A DNA stretch of 14,646 nucleotides from Gemmataceae bacterium. GTDB lineage: Bacteria; Planctomycetota; Planctomycetia; Gemmatales; Gemmataceae. The position numbers and the translations under genes are program-made. Below, in pieces: positions 1 through 7,541 of the stretch (positions are counted from its first letter, which is position 1; each line of letters starts with the position of its first letter). The notes beneath the pieces are model-generated. The model was not told the DNA's origin, ran no database searches, and saw nothing but the letters and a program-made list of their open reading frames with translations. Location: contig SIAL01000037.1 of assembly GCA_009691815.1 (NCBI GenBank), forward strand, positions 1 to 14,646, written 5' to 3'.

Positions 1-17
1 CCGTTTCCAGAAAACGG
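1..17 (+). terminator. Possible hairpin terminator at the left edge
   Basis: CCGTTT (1-6) and AAACGG (12-17) form a 6-bp stem around a 5-base loop, and TTTT follows at 18-21. The stem may continue to the left of the window. It could end a plus-strand gene lying outside. The rest of 1-149 shows no gene and no clear terminator for the minus-strand gene ending at 150. Confidence 0.3.
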
Positions 18-149
18 TTTTGGCCACTAAAAGGTTCTCGGTTTGGCGAATGCTTGGTTTGAAAAGGAGTCCCGTTTGTTGAACTCTTATTGCGTAGGGC
101 ACCCAAGAAAAAATCTCTAATGTTTACCCCTTATGGGCTGAATGGAGTG

Positions 150-1574
150 TTATTCGCTCGTCTTTCCATCGGAATCGATAGGAGAAAAGTCCGTTGCTTG
201 TTTCAAGCATACTGTCCGTAAACAAGCCGCGGTCAAGCTGACCAAGCAGACGAAGAATACAAGGGCACTTGGGGTTCGAGAAGTCCATTTTTCCCATGGC
301 CACGGGTTTTCGAAAAAAGCAAAGTTTAGCACAAAAAAGATCCATGAACCGAATAGCAAGGTGAGCGCGCCAACCTTGTCACCCCTCCAACCTCGCTTTA
401 GGGATACCCAAAGCCACCCGCAAAAAAGGAGCGAACAGGCCATGGGCAGGGCAAAATAGAATATCCAACCCTCTGTGATGGGCCCTTGGCTCTCATAGGT
501 AAGCCTTCGCAGGGTTTTTCCCGCAATCGGCATGACGAGGACTGGCCCAAGCAACAAGGCGGGCCACAGGCGGGATTGAGCGCATGCAATCATCGGCAAG
601 ATCGCCATACCCAAACCCAGACCATAAAACTCCCTAACATAGGGAACAGAATAAAATTCCGATAAACCTAACAGACAAAAGTGAATTAGAAATAGGATGG
701 CATCGTATATATAGGCTTGGAATTCGGTTCCTTTGGGGAATTCCGGGCGGATTAAGGCTCGGTTAAACCATACGCCAAGGCCAATAGCACCCCCCATTAT
801 CATGCCAAAGGATGTTTCCATGAGATTCCACCAATTGATATGCGGATCCCACTTGGCCCATTCCCCGGTTCGAAACGCCTCGACATTCCAGGCATGCCAA
901 GATTGCCAGCATTGGCCTCCAGGAAAACCCAGCACTCCGCCCACTACTCCAAACAAAGCCAATCGCCATGCCAAGGTATCCCTCCGAACCCGGCCCACAT
1001 AAATAATTAACCCGATTAAGGCAAAGAGTAGGCCGCCCCAACATTCAAAACGCGGTTTATCGACGGCATTGGAAAAATAAATCCAAGGGAGTTGCCCATT
1101 TTTTGGATCGAAGGGGGAATTAAACACCCAAACACCGGCAAAATAAAGAAAAGGCAATCCCAACATAACCAACAATATTTCCCACGGTGAATAGCGTACC
1201 CCGCTAAGGCCCATTCCAAGAAAAACTCCTCCAAAGCCAATCCAGATCCCGCCCGTAAGGGCAAGCCCCAACATTCCCAAGCGCCAATGGGCCCAGTCCC
1301 CAACCATGGGTAAGTTTTGGGTTTGGCCAACAATTTGGCCATAGGTCATCGACCCACCAATCCCAATTCCAATGGTGCAAAAAGCCATAGCCCGGGCGGT
1401 GGCAAGTCCCCCGGACTCACGACAAAACAGCAATGCCACCACCGAAGACACGAGAAGGCCCGCGATCATGGCACCGGATTCGTGGCCGTATTGCCCGCGA
1501 ATACCCCAGCCCATGCCCCCCGCCATGGCACAAAGGGCCATCGCCAACCACCATGGTACGCTTGGTTTAATCAT
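150..1574 (-). CDS. Polytopic inner-membrane protein of unknown function
   Basis: I do not recognise a named family. The 474-residue product is mostly hydrophobic and appears to hold about ten to twelve membrane segments spread over its whole length, with a short charged C-terminus. Near the N-terminus (residues 19-36) lies a glycine-rich stretch containing GWGIRGQYGHESG, which looks like a conserved functional motif because it places charged and polar residues inside a membrane region. A polar loop rich in Trp and His follows near the middle (QCWQSWHAWN). The start is set at the ATG at 1574 because AAAGG stands 7 bases upstream; a GTG 22 codons earlier lacks such support and would prepend a basic, non-membrane stretch. 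The gene lies 263 bases downstream of the ceramidase-like gene in the same direction. A transporter or a membrane enzyme are both possible; nothing in the sequence decides. Confidence 0.85.
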   Translation of the reverse strand: MIKPSVPWWLAMALCAMAGGMGWGIRGQYGHESGAMIAGLLVSSVVALLFCRESGGLATARAMAFCTIGIGIGGSMTYGQIVGQTQNLPMVGDWAHWRLGMLGLALTGGIWIGFGGVFLGMGLSGVRYSPWEILLVMLGLPFLYFAGVWVFNSPFDPKNGQLPWIYFSNAVDKPRFECWGGLLFALIGLIIYVGRVRRDTLAWRLALFGVVGGVLGFPGGQCWQSWHAWNVEAFRTGEWAKWDPHINWWNLMETSFGMIMGGAIGLGVWFNRALIRPEFPKGTEFQAYIYDAILFLIHFCLLGLSEFYSVPYVREFYGLGLGMAILPMIACAQSRLWPALLLGPVLVMPIAGKTLRRLTYESQGPITEGWIFYFALPMACSLLFCGWLWVSLKRGWRGDKVGALTLLFGSWIFFVLNFAFFENPWPWEKWTSRTPSALVFFVCLVSLTAACLRTVCLKQATDFSPIDSDGKTSE

Positions 1575-1669
1575 GAATATACCTTTATTTGTCTTAACAA
1601 TTTTTACCAATTTGATCTTAAACCAGGCCCGCACAAACAAGAATCAGTGGACTCCCTCCCACGGCTCGC

Positions 1670-1756
1670 CTAGGTTTCGTTAATGTAGTCGTCGCACCCC
1701 ATTCCGGCTCGCTTGGTTTCCACCGGATCGTGGCGTTCTTCACTTTGTGTGCCCAT
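1670..1756 (-). CDS. Possible 28-residue small protein
   Basis: A short reading frame of 28 codons lies in the 263-base gap between the ceramidase-like gene and the membrane-protein gene. It encodes a hydrophilic, charged peptide ending in GMGCDDYINET. An in-frame TAG sits two codons before the ATG, so this start is the earliest ATG. No Shine-Dalgarno is properly placed: GGAGGA is 16 bases away, and the ATG sits in a small dyad (CCATTT/AAATGG). It could be a chance frame; the composition is protein-like, but that is weak evidence. Confidence 0.2.
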   Translation of the reverse strand: MGTQSEERHDPVETKRAGMGCDDYINET

Positions 1757-1837
1757 TTGCTAAATGGAAAAATCCTCCGAAATATCCTGCTTGGAGCCAA
1801 TCCCCAAAGAATGGGAACAAAAAGGACACGAGAATGG

Positions 1838-3442
1838 TCACTCCATTTTGAGTTTTTTAAGCATAGTCGTTACCCTGTCTTCAAACAGTTTTTGCCATTC
1901 CGGAGCCAAAAGGCAATCGCTATCCTCTTGGGCATAGCCACGATTTTTTAGCTGTTTTGCGGTAGGGGTGTAGTAAATGTAGCCGTTGGTGTAACCGGCA
2001 ACGAAGGTTTTTGGGTAGGGCGAAGATTTCTTGATGTTTAGACCAATTTCCACGGTAAGTTCCCCCGGAAAGGTCACCATTACAAATTCGCCAATGCGAA
2101 GTGCCACCATTTCCGCTTCGAGGGGCTTGCGGCCCGCAGCCAAATTGGTTGCGTTGTGTTTTCTCAAAAGGGCCAAATTGGTTTGCAACCGGGTTAGCTG
2201 TTCCATGGTAAGAATATTATTCAGGTAGAGTTTCATGTTTTGACGATTCGCCTCGTCCAATTTGTCCAGGTCTCTATTTCCCCAGGCCTTTTCGAGCATA
2301 TAACGATGGGAATAGGAGGATGGATAAAGAGGGGAAAGATTGTATTTAACCATCAAAGGCATGAAGGTTTTGAGATTTAGACTTGTTCCCTGTAGGGAGT
2401 TCAAAAGCTTGGTTTGCTCTAAAAGCAGGGCTTCGATTGGCTCGGTCAAATCCGCCCTTGGAAGATGGATATTTTCGCAAAGAATGCGTAGTTGGGTTTT
2501 GGTGGAACAGTCAATTTTCCTTGCCGCTCGAACAACACTCAGGCCCAGCATATTGCCAAGAGGTTCCGCGTTTCGGGGTTGGTCGACCTCCTTGTAAAGG
2601 ACCGGATTGATGTCGCCCGCGCACCCTTGCACAAAAAATGCCATCGTTTCCGGACTCATGCTGTTTTCGATCACCTTGGAGGCGAACCCCACTATATCCG
2701 CGCTGTTTTCACCGGAAGGTACGCCCATAATGGGATGGCAGGCAAAGTTGTAAACAACCGCCAGAGTTTGCCCATTCGATCTGTCTAGCCGTAGAATTCC
2801 GATTTCAGGGTCTATCGGGCCGATCTGGGTGACATCCTCATCGGGCGGCATCGAGTAGGCATGTCGAACATCGGTTTCTTTGCCATTTTTCAGGCGTAGT
2901 CGTCGATTTTCACTGATCCGATTCTCTTGACCCGACCCAACACCAACCAATACCGGTACCAATCGTTCCATGGCTTTCTTAACGGCCTCAAAAGTCTTCA
3001 GATCCACATCATTACAGACAATTCCATGGCAGTGGCTGGCATTTACGACCACTTGGCCGGGGGAGATTCCTAACTCATCGTGGACTTTTTTCCGCACTTT
3101 GGCGAGGAAATCATTGCCAATGGTGCCAATCCCGCCAATGGCCACGGCGTCCACGGTCACAATTACCACATGAACCTCATCTTTTTTTAAGACAAGGGCC
3201 TTTACATAAAGTGGGTCGTTGATTTTAAGGGCATTCTTGTTAGTAATCTCAACTTTTGCAACTCCTGCGAAAAGCAGACCCGGTTTAAGATCTTGTCCTT
3301 TTTGCAGGTTCGTTTGTGCCGTGTTGTTGGCCTTTGGTTTGAAAATACCCGAAACGGTTGGGCTAGGTTGGGCCGTTTGGCCTTTTACTTTCGCCTCGGA
3401 AAGAATGCTTACCAACACAAACAGGATCAGATAGGGCTTCAT
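1838..3442 (-). CDS. Neutral/alkaline ceramidase-like secreted hydrolase
   Basis: This 534-residue protein matches the neutral/alkaline non-lysosomal ceramidase N-terminal-type domain, a zinc amidase fold common in planctomycetes, where the true substrate is usually unknown. An N-terminal signal peptide (hydrophobic residues about 4-15) predicts export. Family landmarks appear in order: ASHCHG at 135-140 (in place of the usual SHTHSGP type), NFACHP with His236, QGCAGDINP at 272-280, FPGE with Glu461, and NGYIYYTP at 486-493. In known ceramidases two His, one Glu and one Tyr bind the zinc, and each has a counterpart here. The separate C-terminal immunoglobulin-like domain of some bacterial ceramidases is absent. 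The ATG at 3442 is chosen because AAAGGAG precedes it by 6 bases; an ATG 9 codons earlier would put charged residues before the signal peptide. The 390-base gap upstream (3443-3832) holds a possible small ORF, a promoter candidate and the terminator of the preceding gene. Confidence 0.85.
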   Translation of the reverse strand: MKPYLILFVLVSILSEAKVKGQTAQPSPTVSGIFKPKANNTAQTNLQKGQDLKPGLLFAGVAKVEITNKNALKINDPLYVKALVLKKDEVHVVIVTVDAVAIGGIGTIGNDFLAKVRKKVHDELGISPGQVVVNASHCHGIVCNDVDLKTFEAVKKAMERLVPVLVGVGSGQENRISENRRLRLKNGKETDVRHAYSMPPDEDVTQIGPIDPEIGILRLDRSNGQTLAVVYNFACHPIMGVPSGENSADIVGFASKVIENSMSPETMAFFVQGCAGDINPVLYKEVDQPRNAEPLGNMLGLSVVRAARKIDCSTKTQLRILCENIHLPRADLTEPIEALLLEQTKLLNSLQGTSLNLKTFMPLMVKYNLSPLYPSSYSHRYMLEKAWGNRDLDKLDEANRQNMKLYLNNILTMEQLTRLQTNLALLRKHNATNLAAGRKPLEAEMVALRIGEFVMVTFPGELTVEIGLNIKKSSPYPKTFVAGYTNGYIYYTPTAKQLKNRGYAQEDSDCLLAPEWQKLFEDRVTTMLKKLKME

Positions 3443-3469
3443 AACAATCTCCTTTAGGAGCCATTTCAC

Positions 3470-3574
3470 TCAGTCCGATTTTCCAACTCCGGGCAGTTCT
3501 TTTGAAAGGGAAGCCGCCGCCATTATTTTTCGCGATTCCAATCCCTTGCCGGATTGTGCTGGGGGCAATTCCAT
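3470..3574 (-). CDS. Possible 34-codon leader or small protein before the ceramidase-like gene
   Basis: A 34-codon frame starts at the ATG at 3574 with AAGGA placed 5 bases upstream, and stops 27 bases before the ceramidase-like start. The peptide begins MELPPAQSGK, is polar and slightly basic, and has no signal sequence. Its position between an extended -10 element and a secreted-enzyme gene suggests a leader peptide or translational coupling. No family is recognised and a chance ORF remains possible. Confidence 0.3.
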   Translation of the reverse strand: MELPPAQSGKGLESRKIMAAASLSKELPGVGKSD

Positions 3575-3590
3575 GACGATCCTTTTTGTA

Positions 3591-3599
3591 TTTATACCA
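3591..3599 (-). promoter_or_regulatory. Extended -10 promoter candidate for the ceramidase-like gene
   Basis: Read on the minus strand, TGG directly precedes TATAAA, which fits an extended -10 element (TGn-TATAAT). No convincing -35 hexamer lies 16-18 bases upstream. Initiation about 7 bases downstream would leave a leader of only about ten bases before the small ORF starting at 3574. Confidence 0.35.
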
Positions 3600-3771
3600 A
3601 ACGATAGGACATTTACCCTTGGCTTATTTGATTCGATGCCAATCCCAACGCCAGCCGTTTGCTGGAATATTGGATTGAAAGGAGATCTCCAAATTCAGGA
3701 AATGGCCGCTAAGAAAAATTGGCAAACAGGAAAACCACCCCAAACAGATTCAAACTCATCCCTTCAAAATG

Positions 3772-3805
3772 AAAAACCCGGATCTTGGCAAAACCAAGAA
3801 CCGGG
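3772..3805 (-). terminator. Rho-independent terminator after the ThuA-like gene
   Basis: CCCGG-A-TCTTGG (3777-3788) pairs with CCAAGA-A-CCGGG (3794-3805), giving 11 base pairs interrupted by one A/A mismatch around a CAAAA loop. On the minus strand the stem is followed by TTTTT (3776-3772), and it starts 27 bases past the ThuA-like stop codon. It should end the isomerase-ThuA transcript and insulate the downstream ceramidase-like gene. Confidence 0.8.
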
Positions 3806-3832
3806 CAAAAAAGGCATCTGGTCAACCCTTAG

Positions 3833-4720
3833 CTATTTGCGAAGGGAAACTTTATCAGCCGGGAAATCTTTGGGGAGTTCTTGGCTAACCTTGCCCGTGG
3901 CCGCCCATTCGGTTCCCCGTTCCACCGTGGCTTGAAAACCGGCACACCCCATGGCACCCGCGTCGTGGCCCAAAGGTGTATGAAATACGCGCCCTTTGCC
4001 ATAGGAAATGGTAAAGATCATTGGTTCATGGGTTTTGGTACCGGGAGAATAGGATGTGGCAAGGATGGTTAGATTTTCGGCGGGGCCGCGTAGGTTGTCA
4101 TAGAGTTCATCCCTAGGATGAGCCCATTCCTTGGGCATTCCCTTGGTGACTGGGTGGGAAGGATCTCGAACAACCACGGTAAAAACGCCGGTATATCGGT
4201 GACCGGTACTATCCCCTTGTCCCTTGGCAATGACCTCGGATTGGCCCTGGTCATCGACCTTAACCCTTTTGCCAAATGCCTTGTCCCGCCAACCCATGCC
4301 AATCATTTGGTTGTATTCTTTCCAACCGCCAAAGGCGTTGTTGGCCGCATGGACGATAACCAAACCAATTTTTCCTTCTTTAAGGCGACTTTCCAGATCC
4401 GTGTTAAAGGAATCGGGCCAAGAGGCGCCGTTGTAATTGCTCACGACGACATCATAGTTTTCCAAACTGGGGGGAAAGGCAACGGTTGGATTGATTGAAC
4501 CCGGTTTGTCCTTCTCTTTTTCCGCAAGGTTTGAGGTAACATCCACGGTGAATTTGCCGGTGGTTTCCAAGGAGGTCTTGATAATGGGCGAGGTTGATCG
4601 CCAATTGTGGTTGTTTTGGCCATCGACCACCAAGACGCGGATTTTCTCCGCCGCAAAGCCGGATTGGCCAATCAACAAGAGGGCAAGCAGCGGCGTGTAT
4701 CGTCCCAGTTTCGCAAACAT
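3833..4720 (-). CDS. Secreted ThuA-like domain protein
   Basis: The 295-residue product has a signal peptide (hydrophobic residues about 9-23, likely cut after GFAA) followed by one ThuA-like domain of glutamine-amidotransferase-like fold. Landmarks are the first strand IRVLVVDGQNNHNW (27-40), YDVVVSNYNG (89-98), IGLVIVHAANNAFGGW (118-133), DPSHPVTKGMP (186-196) and the closing GKGRVFHTPLGHD (241-253). ThuA proteins are linked to trehalose and other sugar metabolism, and exported versions are abundant in planctomycetes, but the reaction is not established. The ATG at 4720 has AAGGA 5 bases upstream; an ATG 9 codons earlier is less likely. It follows a sugar-isomerase-like gene after 105 bases in the same direction with no terminator visible between them, so the two probably share a transcript and act on related sugar substrates. 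Confidence 0.85.
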   Translation of the reverse strand: MFAKLGRYTPLLALLLIGQSGFAAEKIRVLVVDGQNNHNWRSTSPIIKTSLETTGKFTVDVTSNLAEKEKDKPGSINPTVAFPPSLENYDVVVSNYNGASWPDSFNTDLESRLKEGKIGLVIVHAANNAFGGWKEYNQMIGMGWRDKAFGKRVKVDDQGQSEVIAKGQGDSTGHRYTGVFTVVVRDPSHPVTKGMPKEWAHPRDELYDNLRGPAENLTILATSYSPGTKTHEPMIFTISYGKGRVFHTPLGHDAGAMGCAGFQATVERGTEWAATGKVSQELPKDFPADKVSLRK

Positions 4721-4825
4721 GGTATTCCTTGGGGAAAGGGGAGACAAAGGGTGTGCTTAGAAAGGTTTAGGGAATGGGCGGACGATTTCCGCCCCGGCGA
4801 AGAGGATTTTCCAATCCCAAACCCT

Positions 4826-5647
4826 TTAGCCTCGCAACCCGTGTTGGCGCATGAGGCGGTCGGTCGAGGTATAGGCCTCAGTTACCCATTCGACGATTTT
4901 TTCAGGCTCCGGAGAATACTCCAATTCGATGCTGATCACCCCATCCACATTGAGTTTTTTCAATTCGCCAAGGTAGCCCTTGAAATCCACCACCCCTTTG
5001 CCGGGAGGTAAATCCCCGTGAACAATACCATCGCAATCGCTGATGTGAACATGGCCCACACGGCCCAAAAGTTTTTGCATTTCGGCAGGGGCCACCTTGC
5101 TCAGGCACAAATGGGAAATATCCAAATTGGCACGAACACAAGGATGGTTAACTTCTTCAAGAAATTGTAACATGGAGTCAACATCACGAATCAAGGACAG
5201 CTTAAATGGTTCCAATTCAAGAACAATAGAACGATCAAGGGTTCCGGCATATTCCCCCAATTTCCGTGCCTGCTTCACCGCCAAATCCCATTGTTCCTTG
5301 GGCGAAATAACCTGTTTTTCCCAAATGTATTCGCCGATGACAAGGAGGATGTTTTGGGCGTCCCATTCATAGGCCAAATCCAGATACTTACGCACCCGGT
5401 CGAGATGAAACCGGGCAACGGACGGATTAAAATCAATGAGGCCAACCGCCACACAACAGATGCTGACAATGGGCAAACCGTAACGATCACATTCGCGCTT
5501 GATTAAAAGCCTTTCCTTGACATCCATATCGAGCGGATCGGCAAAAATGTCGATCGTGTCAAAGCCAATTTCTTTGGTTTTTCGGATACCAAACGAGGTG
5601 TCATGGCCCGATTGGGCCCAGGCGGAATTGATCAGGCCAAGTTTCAT
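4826..5647 (-). CDS. Sugar phosphate isomerase/epimerase-like TIM barrel protein
   Basis: This 273-residue protein belongs to the xylose isomerase-like TIM barrel (AP endonuclease 2) superfamily and covers the whole single domain. Expected divalent-metal ligands are visible at strand ends: Glu146 in LELEPF, Asp176 with His179 in NLDISH, His201 in HVHISDCDG, and Glu241 or Glu243 near SIELEYSPEP. PPGKGVVDF (214-222) is the usual loop before the last barrel strands. There is no signal peptide, so it should be cytoplasmic. Members isomerise or epimerise sugars, inositols or hydroxypyruvate; the exact substrate cannot be read from the sequence. The ATG at 5647 begins a canonical first strand (MKLGLINSAW), yet no good Shine-Dalgarno precedes it. 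A 16-codon frame starting at 5694 overlaps this start as ATGA, which might allow translational coupling. It is followed by the ThuA-like gene, probably in one operon. Confidence 0.85.
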   Translation of the reverse strand: MKLGLINSAWAQSGHDTSFGIRKTKEIGFDTIDIFADPLDMDVKERLLIKRECDRYGLPIVSICCVAVGLIDFNPSVARFHLDRVRKYLDLAYEWDAQNILLVIGEYIWEKQVISPKEQWDLAVKQARKLGEYAGTLDRSIVLELEPFKLSLIRDVDSMLQFLEEVNHPCVRANLDISHLCLSKVAPAEMQKLLGRVGHVHISDCDGIVHGDLPPGKGVVDFKGYLGELKKLNVDGVISIELEYSPEPEKIVEWVTEAYTSTDRLMRQHGLRG

Positions 5648-5803
5648 GGTGGAGAATCCCAGTAGAGGAAAATGGAGGAGGAATCACAATCCATGAAAGA
5701 CTATGAGGATTGGCGAGTTACGCCACAGAGTCCCAAGGTGGAGGAATGTAGCCGCAGTTGGGCAAATCCTGTTTGAAGGGGAGAAGTGTAATGATTTGAA
5801 ACG

Positions 5804-5829
5804 GTTCAAGGGGGAAATATCCCTTGAAC
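5804..5829 (-). terminator. Perfect inverted repeat downstream of the lipoprotein gene
   Basis: GTTCAAGGG (5804-5812) and CCCTTGAAC (5821-5829) form a perfect 9-bp stem with an 8-base loop, starting 28 bases past the lipoprotein stop codon. No U-run follows on either strand, so it may be a weak terminator, an mRNA-stabilising hairpin or a protein site. The remaining part of the 210-base gap (5648-5857) shows nothing else certain. Confidence 0.4.
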
Positions 5830-5857
5830 AATTCGCCAAAGACTTTGTTAGGCAACC

Positions 5858-6142
5858 TTAGTTTGACATGCCACCCGGTGCTCCCGAGCCACCTTTGCTG
5901 CTCTTTAGGGCGCCAATGGGGGTTTTGGTGGCCTTTTTAGCCAATGTGTCCTCGTTGAGGAGTTCCTTTGGGTATTCCACGGGACGGCTAAAGCGGGCCT
6001 CCTCGGTGGGGGGCGACCGAAATTCTTCTGGCTGGGGAGGTGGTTTGAGATAATCCTTATGGTTGGAGCATCCCCAAATCATTACCAAACAGAGGGCCCA
6101 AAGCCCAATATTCATGCCAAGTTTGGTCCATTTGTTTGCCAT
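5858..6142 (-). CDS. Small lipoprotein of unknown function
   Basis: The 94-residue product has a basic N-terminus, a hydrophobic stretch and the lipobox IWGC with Cys25 as the probable lipidated residue, so it should be anchored to a membrane facing the periplasm. The mature part is polar and proline-rich (PPPQPEEF about 33-40, then SPP) and ends in a glycine/serine-rich tail. No enzymatic motif is seen and I do not recognise a named family. The ATG at 6142 is preferred over the in-frame GTG at 6154 because the AGGAG ribosome site overlaps the GTG codon and stands 4 bases before the ATG. It is transcribed divergently from the haem-motif gene starting at 6334; the 191-base space between must hold both promoters, though none is convincing. 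Confidence 0.7.
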   Translation of the reverse strand: MANKWTKLGMNIGLWALCLVMIWGCSNHKDYLKPPPQPEEFRSPPTEEARFSRPVEYPKELLNEDTLAKKATKTPIGALKSSKGGSGAPGGMSN

Positions 6143-6333
6143 GAAACTCCTCACCTGATTCCCAACCGCCTCTTAGCCTTGGGGTGACCTTGAACTCAAG
6201 GCCAAAAAAACCGTTTTCCCTTTTCCGCAACCTTACCTTCCCCTCTTACAAAAACCCAATCCGGAGTATTTGTTATAAAACTTGGCCCTTTGGTATTGAC
6301 ACCAAGTTCTCAAAGGTTATGAGGGAAGCCACT

Positions 6334-7503
6334 ATGAACGCCATACTCCTTCTCACGGTGTTGATTCCCGCCCAGGTGACGGTCCAAGTGGCCCAACCCA
6401 TTCGCTCTGGCAAAGTTCTCCTTTTGGAAAACGAGCGAACGATTGAGGGAGAGGTCGACAAATTCGCCGATTTTTACAGGGTCCGGCGCTCGGTTGGGGA
6501 AACCCAGATCCCAACCCATCAGGTTTTAGCCCTTTGCGCGGATCAAAAGGAGGCTTTTGACTTTCTAAGCAAGAGAACCAACCTTCAAGACCCGGATGAA
6601 CGGTTCAAATTGGCCCAGTGGGCTCAGGTGCGAGGCCTCCTTGCGGAAGCCCATACCCAAATTCAAGAAGCTTTGGTGCTTCGTCCTAATCATGATCCCA
6701 GCAAGCGCCTAAAGCAGGTCATCGAACAGATGGATCGCCGCGAAAAGGAGAAACGCCTTTTTCCCGAAAAGCCCAACGCATTGGCGGCAAATGAAAGTAT
6801 CGCCCCGCTCCCGTTCGAGGTTTCTACCGAGGCTTTGGGTGTGTTTTGTCAAAAAGTACAGCCCCTCCTTATGAACAGTTGTGCCTCGTGCCACGCCACC
6901 GGCAAAGGGGGGAGTTTCAAACTCGTCCGGGTTTATGGTGGTTCCAGTTCAAACAAGCGAGTCCTGCAAAACAACCTTGCGGCGGTTTTGAGTCAGGTGT
7001 CGCCCCAACAAATCGGGGCCAGTCCCATCCTTGTCAAATCGGTAAGCGTCCACGGGGACCTAACGCAGGCTCCCTTGCACAATAGGGGGACCCCGGCGTT
7101 TAAAATGCTTGAAGACTGGATCCGGGCCACGGTTTACAGTACGCCTAATGAATCCGGTCAAGCCCTTTTGGCCGCCGGGTTCAGTTCAGGCACGGTGATT
7201 CCGGCCATTGTCTCCCCGATGATCAATCCGGCTTTCATTCGAACCACCGGGTTTGCCGTTTCCCCTTCGCCTAAGTCGGAAAACCCGGGCCCCGGGGAAA
7301 CCAAGCCTCCAGAAACCAAGGCCAGCACCCCTCCGGTTACCCCCAAAGATCCTTATGATCCCGCGGGATTCAATGGTCCCTCTCCCGTTGGACCCGTTTC
7401 CGCCCCGGCGCCTTCGACGCCACCTAACTCGGCACCTTCGACGCCACCTAACTCGGCGCCTTCGACGCCACCTAACTCGGCACCTTCGACGCCTCCAAAA
7501 TAA
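6334..7503 (+). CDS. Exported protein with a c-type haem motif and a proline-rich repeat tail
   Basis: The 389-residue product starts with a short signal peptide (MNAILLLTVLIPAQV). Residues about 23-80 form a small beta-rich module (GKVLLLENERTIEGEV through VLALCADQKEAF) of the type often seen in planctomycete secreted proteins. A helical segment (about 90-130) resembles a tetratricopeptide unit (AHTQIQEALVLRPNH). CASCH at 183-187, inside FCQKVQPLLMNSCASCH, fits covalent haem c attachment as in planctomycete cytochrome-like domains; the distal Met is not assigned. The last 100 residues are low-complexity Pro/Ser/Ala, ending in four APSTPPNS-type repeats. The ATG at 6334 is chosen because it begins the signal peptide and has AGGGAAG upstream; frames open back to 6184 but would bury the signal. 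Electron transfer or haem binding outside the cytoplasm is inferred; the partner is unknown. Confidence 0.75.
   Translation: MNAILLLTVLIPAQVTVQVAQPIRSGKVLLLENERTIEGEVDKFADFYRVRRSVGETQIPTHQVLALCADQKEAFDFLSKRTNLQDPDERFKLAQWAQVRGLLAEAHTQIQEALVLRPNHDPSKRLKQVIEQMDRREKEKRLFPEKPNALAANESIAPLPFEVSTEALGVFCQKVQPLLMNSCASCHATGKGGSFKLVRVYGGSSSNKRVLQNNLAAVLSQVSPQQIGASPILVKSVSVHGDLTQAPLHNRGTPAFKMLEDWIRATVYSTPNESGQALLAAGFSSGTVIPAIVSPMINPAFIRTTGFAVSPSPKSENPGPGETKPPETKASTPPVTPKDPYDPAGFNGPSPVGPVSAPAPSTPPNSAPSTPPNSAPSTPPNSAPSTPPK
7408..7503 (+). repeat. Four 24-base tandem repeats encoding APSTPPNS
   Basis: Units lie at 7408-7431, 7432-7455, 7456-7479 and 7480-7503 (the last diverges into the stop codon). The first codon alternates GCG, GCA, GCG, GCA, so units 1-2 match units 3-4 over nearly 48 bases. 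This points to a doubling of a two-unit block. The repeat adds a flexible, extended C-terminal tail to the exported protein. Confidence 0.9.
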
Positions 7504-7541
7504 GGAAATGGGTTGAGGTTCTATCCCTTTTTCCCACCTTG

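Noticed and set aside
142..459. Plus-strand 105-codon frame at the left end
   Set aside because: It is antisense to the C-terminal region of the membrane-protein gene and shows no domain.
3546..3935. Plus-strand 129-codon frame in the gap before the ThuA-like gene's end
   Set aside because: It runs through the ThuA terminator hairpin and into antisense of the ThuA-like coding region, with no ribosome site and no recognisable domain.
6295..6324. TTGACA at 6295 with a TATGAG after 16 bases as a promoter for the haem-motif gene
   Set aside because: The -10 would lie about ten bases before the start codon and overlap its ribosome site, leaving almost no leader.
6184..6333. Extended N-terminus of the haem-motif protein starting at 6184
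   Set aside because: The extension has no homologous look, would bury the signal peptide, and the ATG at 6334 has a usable ribosome site.
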